This document shows, piece after piece, positions 46,360-49,896 of a stretch of 49,896 nucleotides of DNA. The notes under the pieces are model-generated. The model saw only the letters and a program-made list of their open reading frames with translations. It was not told the origin of the DNA and did no database searches. The first letter of the stretch is position 1. Every line of letters begins with the position of its first letter. Origin of the DNA: a bacterium (lineage in GTDB: Bacteria; Patescibacteriota; Minisyncoccia; 2-02-FULL-40-12; IGHO2-01-FULL-4-A); the NCBI GenBank assembly GCA_030698885.1, contig JAUYLN010000016.1:1-49896 (forward strand), read 5' to 3'. Both the position numbers and the translations under genes were made by a program.

Positions 46360-47088
46360 TTAAATTAATATCTCAATTTCTGCTGCTGCTTTCAAGCCAT
46401 CAAGGGCTTCTTTCAACGTTTGATTTACTTTTTGCTGTTGCAAGTAATTTTTGATATCTTCCCTTGTTTCATCAAGACTTCCGGCCCCCGGCTGAGTAGC
46501 TACCGACGCTTCGTAGAAAGCGGCAATTTCTTCTTCTGTAACCTGGGGCAACTCTTGGCCAAAATGTTTATCAAAATAATCCTGCGCGATAAATTGCCGG
46601 CGAATGTCTTCTCTGAATTCATCCGCGGTGAGATTACTGGCTGTTAACTCGGCTGTTAAATTTGCTTCACCACCCAGCTGTTCTACTACCTGATTATAAT
46701 ATTCGTCTACTCTTTCCTGACCAACTTCTATGCCCTCTGAAGTGGCCGCCTGTAAAACCAGGTTTTCATTAATTAAACCGTCCAGTATTTGCTTTTTAAT
46801 TTCGGTAACCTGGGCCGGGTCGGATAAGTCCATTCCCTGACTCTCATAGGTGGTTTTGCCACGCTCAAATCGGGCATCAACCTGAGACATCTTTATTTTC
46901 TCACCATTAACAATAGCTGCGACATCTTTATTTAAACCTACGATATCTGCCAGCTTCTCATAATTTAAAACGCCTCCGACAATAACTAGGCCAAGAATAA
47001 CTCCTGCCACCAACCCCTTTTTGCTTTTCTTGTGCCCTCCTGAACTGGAAGTGCTTTCTCCGGACTCCACTGTCTCGTTATCTTCCAT
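46360..47088 (-). CDS. SurA-N-like anchored chaperone without a PPIase domain
   Basis: 242 residues. A polar N-terminus with SSSGGHKKSKK, one membrane helix (about 25-43), then the SurA N-domain pattern: VAAIVNGEKIKMSQVDARFE, KKQILDGLINENLVLQAA and the helical tail. There is no parvulin PPIase domain, so the protein should act as a membrane-attached folding chaperone only. It ends at a shared terminator. Confidence 0.85.
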   Translation of the reverse strand: MEDNETVESGESTSSSGGHKKSKKGLVAGVILGLVIVGGVLNYEKLADIVGLNKDVAAIVNGEKIKMSQVDARFERGKTTYESQGMDLSDPAQVTEIKKQILDGLINENLVLQAATSEGIEVGQERVDEYYNQVVEQLGGEANLTAELTASNLTADEFREDIRRQFIAQDYFDKHFGQELPQVTEEEIAAFYEASVATQPGAGSLDETREDIKNYLQQQKVNQTLKEALDGLKAAAEIEILI

Positions 47089-47144
47089 ATTTACTTAATA
47101 AAAATGCAATTAATAAATAATTTAATTTATGTGAATTTAAAAAT

Positions 47145-47240
47145 TTATTTATTGGATTTTTTATATTTTAAATTTAATAACTGACGAGATAATACATAAT
47201 AACAAGTAGATATAAAATAGCAAATGACAACTATCATCAT
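47145..47240 (-). CDS. possible 31-aa membrane peptide
   Basis: MMIVVICYFISTCYYVLSR followed by a basic tail (LNLKYKKSNK), with AAGGA six bases before the ATG. One membrane helix then positive charges, a common layout of small membrane peptides. It lies between rarA and the SurA-like gene. It may be a chance frame in A/T-rich DNA. Confidence 0.3.
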   Translation of the reverse strand: MMIVVICYFISTCYYVLSRQLLNLKYKKSNK

Positions 47241-47252
47241 TGTATTTCCTTC

Positions 47253-48386
47253 TTACTTAAGATATTTCCTGCCTTTTAATTTTTCGGGCAAAAGATCTTC
47301 TTTAGTGTATCTGTCATATCCTTTGCCATAACCTACCTGCTTCATTAACTTTGTCGGGGCATTACGTATCTTCAACGGCACGGGGAGATTTCCATGTTTT
47401 TTTACATCCGCCATCGCAATACCCAGGGCCTCGTAAGAGCTTCTGTCTTTTTTACAGCCACAAAGATAGGCAACGCCATGGGCAAGGTTAATGGCGCACT
47501 CCGGCAGTCCTATCGTTTCAACGGCCCGGAATACTTCATTTGCAACCACAAGGGCTGTGGGCTGGGCAAGGCCTATGTCTTCGCTTGCAAAAATAACCAT
47601 CCGGCGGGCAATAAATTTGGGGTCTTCTCCTGAATCTATCATTCTGGCCAAATAATACATCGCGGCATCCGCCTGGCTTGCTCTCATGCTTTTAATGAAC
47701 GCGCTTATAACATTGTAGTGCTCTTCGCCTTTTTTATCATAGCGTAAAAATTTAGACTGAAGAGTATTCTTTAGGTTCTCAAGGGTTATCTTGTTTTTAT
47801 AAAGCTGGGCTGTATTTTCAAGCATACCTATCGCCTGCCTGGCATCTCCATTTGCCATAGCTATCAGCCATTCTCTCGCATCATTTTTTAGTTTAAAACC
47901 CGAGCGATTAATAACGCCTCCCATATCGTCATCAGACAGCTCGTTTAAAACAAATACCCTGCATCGGGACAGAAGAGCCGGAATAACCTCAAAACTGGGA
48001 TTTTCAGTGGTTGCCCCGACTAATGTTATGCGCCCGCTTTCTACATACGGTAATAAAAAATCTTGCTGGGCCTTATTAAAACGGTGTATTTCATCAAGAA
48101 ATAAAACTTTAGCTTTTTTCAGGGTAGGATATTCTATAAGCTTTTTTATATCATCTTTGCCGGCGGAAACTGCTGATAGCTCAAACAACTCCGCATCCAG
48201 GCTCTTAGCATATATCTTGGCTAATGTCGTCTTGCCTACTCCGGGCGGCCCCCACATTATAAAAGACATCAAATGGCCCCGCTCAATGGCATTCCTGATA
48301 GGCTTGCCCTTTCCTACCAGATGCTCTTGGCCAAAAAAATCGTCAATATTTTCAGGCCTTATTTTTGAAGCTAATGGTTCTGTCAT
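47253..48386 (-). CDS. rarA: replication-associated recombination protein A (RarA/MgsA)
   Basis: 377 residues from the ATG at 48386 (MTEPLASKIRPENIDDFFGQEHL). Walker A GPPGVGKTT, Walker B LFLDEIHRF, sensor-1 GATTENPSF and the C-terminal tetramerisation part ending RNAPTKLMKQVGYGKGYDRYTKEDLLPEKLKGRKY are all conserved. RarA is an AAA+ clamp-loader-like ATPase working at stalled forks, interesting beside the ATPase-dead PriA of this genome. A longer frame from 48422 is less likely. Confidence 0.96.
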   Translation of the reverse strand: MTEPLASKIRPENIDDFFGQEHLVGKGKPIRNAIERGHLMSFIMWGPPGVGKTTLAKIYAKSLDAELFELSAVSAGKDDIKKLIEYPTLKKAKVLFLDEIHRFNKAQQDFLLPYVESGRITLVGATTENPSFEVIPALLSRCRVFVLNELSDDDMGGVINRSGFKLKNDAREWLIAMANGDARQAIGMLENTAQLYKNKITLENLKNTLQSKFLRYDKKGEEHYNVISAFIKSMRASQADAAMYYLARMIDSGEDPKFIARRMVIFASEDIGLAQPTALVVANEVFRAVETIGLPECAINLAHGVAYLCGCKKDRSSYEALGIAMADVKKHGNLPVPLKIRNAPTKLMKQVGYGKGYDRYTKEDLLPEKLKGRKYLK

Positions 48387-48460
48387 ATAAAACAAACTCT
48401 CAAAAATTTTAATTTTGGTCAAATATCGTCACCTTAATTCAATAAAGCTCCCCGGATTTA

Positions 48461-48480
48461 CCTGCCTGCCGACAGGCAGG
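48461..48480. repeat. 20-bp GCCTGCC-type palindrome
   Basis: Same palindrome family as 20358-20377 and 41999-42018, with one central change. Confidence 0.75.
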
Positions 48481-48512
48481 CCTACTAGCCTCTGGAAGGT
48501 ACCCGGAATCAT

Positions 48513-48540
48513 AAAAATGACCCTTTTCAGGGTCATTTTT
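48513..48540. terminator. bidirectional terminator
   Basis: 12-bp perfect stem AAAAATGACCCT / AGGGTCATTTTT with a TTTC loop; ends the 48579 gene. Confidence 0.85.
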
Positions 48541-48578
48541 ATTCTGCAAACTACAAAACAGAGAGTCTGTCATATAAA

Positions 48579-49896
48579 CTATCTTTCATACGCTCCAATA
48601 TCATAGGCACTGCCCTGGGGACGGGAGACGCCGTCAAAATCTTTGGTGACTTCGGAAAGAGTAGTTCCTGCGTTAATCGCGGGAGAAGATGACTGGAGGT
48701 GGAAATCACGGGCAGAGACGTTGATGAATTTAGGGTCTACATTCACCAAGTTATTGTTTTGAGTGAAGCCCGATCCTGTTATCCCACTCCCGTTTTGGTA
48801 GACGATATTGTTCCTGATAAGCGAGCCCGACGCTTCGCTGTAGATGCCGTTATTGGCATTGCCGTAGACTGTATTGGAGTAGATTCTGGCGTTGCTTTCG
48901 CCGTACCGTGCGTCAATGCCGTCTTTGTTTCCCCATACCACGTTGTTGTAGACAAGATTATTGGTCCCGCCGTATATTCCAATGCCCATTCCCCGAAAGC
49001 CGTCCGCGGCGTTATTGTAGACCTTGTTATTCCTGATGATATTGTTGTCGCCGAGAGAATACTTGTGTATTCCCCAGCCGGCGTTATTGTAAAATGATGA
49101 ATTTTCAATCAGGGTATTGTTCACTCCGAAATAGATGCCGTGGTCGAAATCTGTTTTGCCATTGTCATGGACTTTCAGATTGATGAATTCGTTGAAATCA
49201 GACCCGGAGAGCAGGATACTTTGTGAGCAAGGGCCAGGGTTTGATCCTCCGCCCGAAGTTTTTGTACATGGGATATTTTTCCCCGCGTTCCTCACTTCAG
49301 AATTCTTGATCCTAATGTGATGCGCGGGATTACCGCCAGTAGAGATGGACATTTTCATGATGTTTTTGGTGTCGGATCCGTCCAGAATAAGCCCGTCAAG
49401 CACAATGTATTGCTGCGGCCCTACGAAATGCAAGACAAAATCACCACCGACATTAGGATGTATTATGACAGTCTCGCCCGGATAGGCTGCAACCGTAACG
49501 GGACTGGTCCAGGAAGTGCCGGCAGGGATGTTATTGATGAGGGATTCCGCATATGTTCCCGCTCTGATGTAGAGCGTCTTGCCTGCGGACAGGCATCCTA
49601 CGGCATTGTTGAGGGTCCTTTTTGGCGTAGCTGGATTTTGCGCTGTTGTGCAGGAATTTGAATCATTGCCGTTTGTTGCAACATAGTAGGCACCGGCCAT
49701 AGGGGCTGGAGTCGGGGTAGGAGTTGGAGTGGGGGTGGGTGTAGCTCCCCCATTGAACAAAGAGTTTATCTCGCTTCCTGACAGGGCTCTGCTATATACC
49801 CTCACATCATCAAGCCTGCCGGCAAAGTGAGGATCTGCGTTAAAGCTGCTTTTGCCAAGATAGTTGTTTATGGTATTAAGGATGTTTGGGTTTAGG
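48579..49896 (-). CDS. LamG and right-handed beta-helix surface protein, N-terminus outside the window
   Basis: The frame is open to the window end, so the N-terminus is missing. Coded so far: the end of a LamG/concanavalin-like domain (FAGRLDDVRVYSRALSGSEINSLF), a Thr-Pro repeat linker (about 14 residues) and a ~370-residue right-handed parallel beta-helix (DUF1565-like start YYVATNGNDSNSC, then repeated N-x-V-Y-x-N coils such as NNLVYNNVVWGNKDGIDARY). The pattern is typical of secreted carbohydrate-binding or adhesive proteins. The DNA is richer in G and C than the neighbouring genes. Confidence 0.85.
   Translation of the reverse strand, partial: LNPNILNTINNYLGKSSFNADPHFAGRLDDVRVYSRALSGSEINSLFNGGATPTPTPTPTPTPAPMAGAYYVATNGNDSNSCTTAQNPATPKRTLNNAVGCLSAGKTLYIRAGTYAESLINNIPAGTSWTSPVTVAAYPGETVIIHPNVGGDFVLHFVGPQQYIVLDGLILDGSDTKNIMKMSISTGGNPAHHIRIKNSEVRNAGKNIPCTKTSGGGSNPGPCSQSILLSGSDFNEFINLKVHDNGKTDFDHGIYFGVNNTLIENSSFYNNAGWGIHKYSLGDNNIIRNNKVYNNAADGFRGMGIGIYGGTNNLVYNNVVWGNKDGIDARYGESNARIYSNTVYGNANNGIYSEASGSLIRNNIVYQNGSGITGSGFTQNNNLVNVDPKFINVSARDFHLQSSSPAINAGTTLSEVTKDFDGVSRPQGSAYDIGAYER

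Noticed and set aside
1-49896. Recoding of TGA as glycine (as in Gracilibacteria/SR1)
   Set aside because: TGA ends priA and the 27745 gene at proper places, and conserved proteins contain no in-frame TGA.

Overview
The window looks like a chromosomal piece from a streamlined, ultra-small bacterium of the Candidate Phyla Radiation (Patescibacteria), most likely Parcubacteria-like. Reasons: A/T-rich DNA with tightly packed genes and the standard code (TGA is a stop); shortened or stripped core proteins (602-residue AlaS, 247-residue RpoA, 113-residue L13, a PriA without ATPase motifs); an EF-P with an atypical loop; lineage-type membrane and surface proteins; and very many small palindromes and reiterated short words, including in-frame insertions such as the PAYAEASAGRQ segment of GltX. 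The placement is inferred from gene content, not from a phylogeny. No rRNA, tRNA, CRISPR array, insertion sequence or prophage was seen.

Layout. 1-7.1 kb: thiol-redox membrane proteins (CcdA-like, VKOR-thioredoxin), a tiny Cys-rich protein, a Ca-type P-ATPase and an M23 peptidase. 7.1-15.7 kb: gltX, degenerate priA, def, fmt, a zinc/manganese ABC-3 transporter and efp. 15.8-25.5 kb: envelope genes (LCP ligase, four glycosyltransferases, an O-antigen ligase/polymerase, mreB). 25.6-28.6 kb: a PEGA protein, DUF805, small orphans and a structured non-coding stretch. 28.6-33.1 kb: a run infA-rpmJ-rpsM-rpsK-rpsD-rpoA-rplQ-rplM-rpsI on the minus strand. 33.2-39.2 kb: a large anchored protein, alaS, CcdA, a thioredoxin-like protein and a sugar-phosphate isomerase. 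39.4-49.9 kb: an SPFH protein, a C39-like peptidase, envelope orphans, a CYTH-P-loop fusion, a SurA-like chaperone, rarA and a LamG/beta-helix surface protein cut by the window end.

Functional themes. Translation and its quality control (gltX, alaS, def, fmt, efp, ribosomal genes) sit beside a cell-surface programme (polysaccharide synthesis and attachment, peptidoglycan hydrolase, MreB, adhesin-like proteins) and an envelope thiol-oxidation set (VKOR-Trx, two CcdA-like carriers, a small CGHC thioredoxin).

The most striking non-genic signal is architectural. Many spacers, above all in the ribosomal-protein run, are about 85-nt imperfect hairpins that begin right after one stop codon and end a few bases before the next start codon, with no Shine-Dalgarno sequence. 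The same kinds of element also sit in frame inside priA, fmt, gltX and the glycosyltransferases. In addition, many genes have a promoter whose predicted start falls on or within about 3 nt of the start codon (leaderless), whereas the small orphan genes carry strong Shine-Dalgarno sequences and often their own promoter and terminator.
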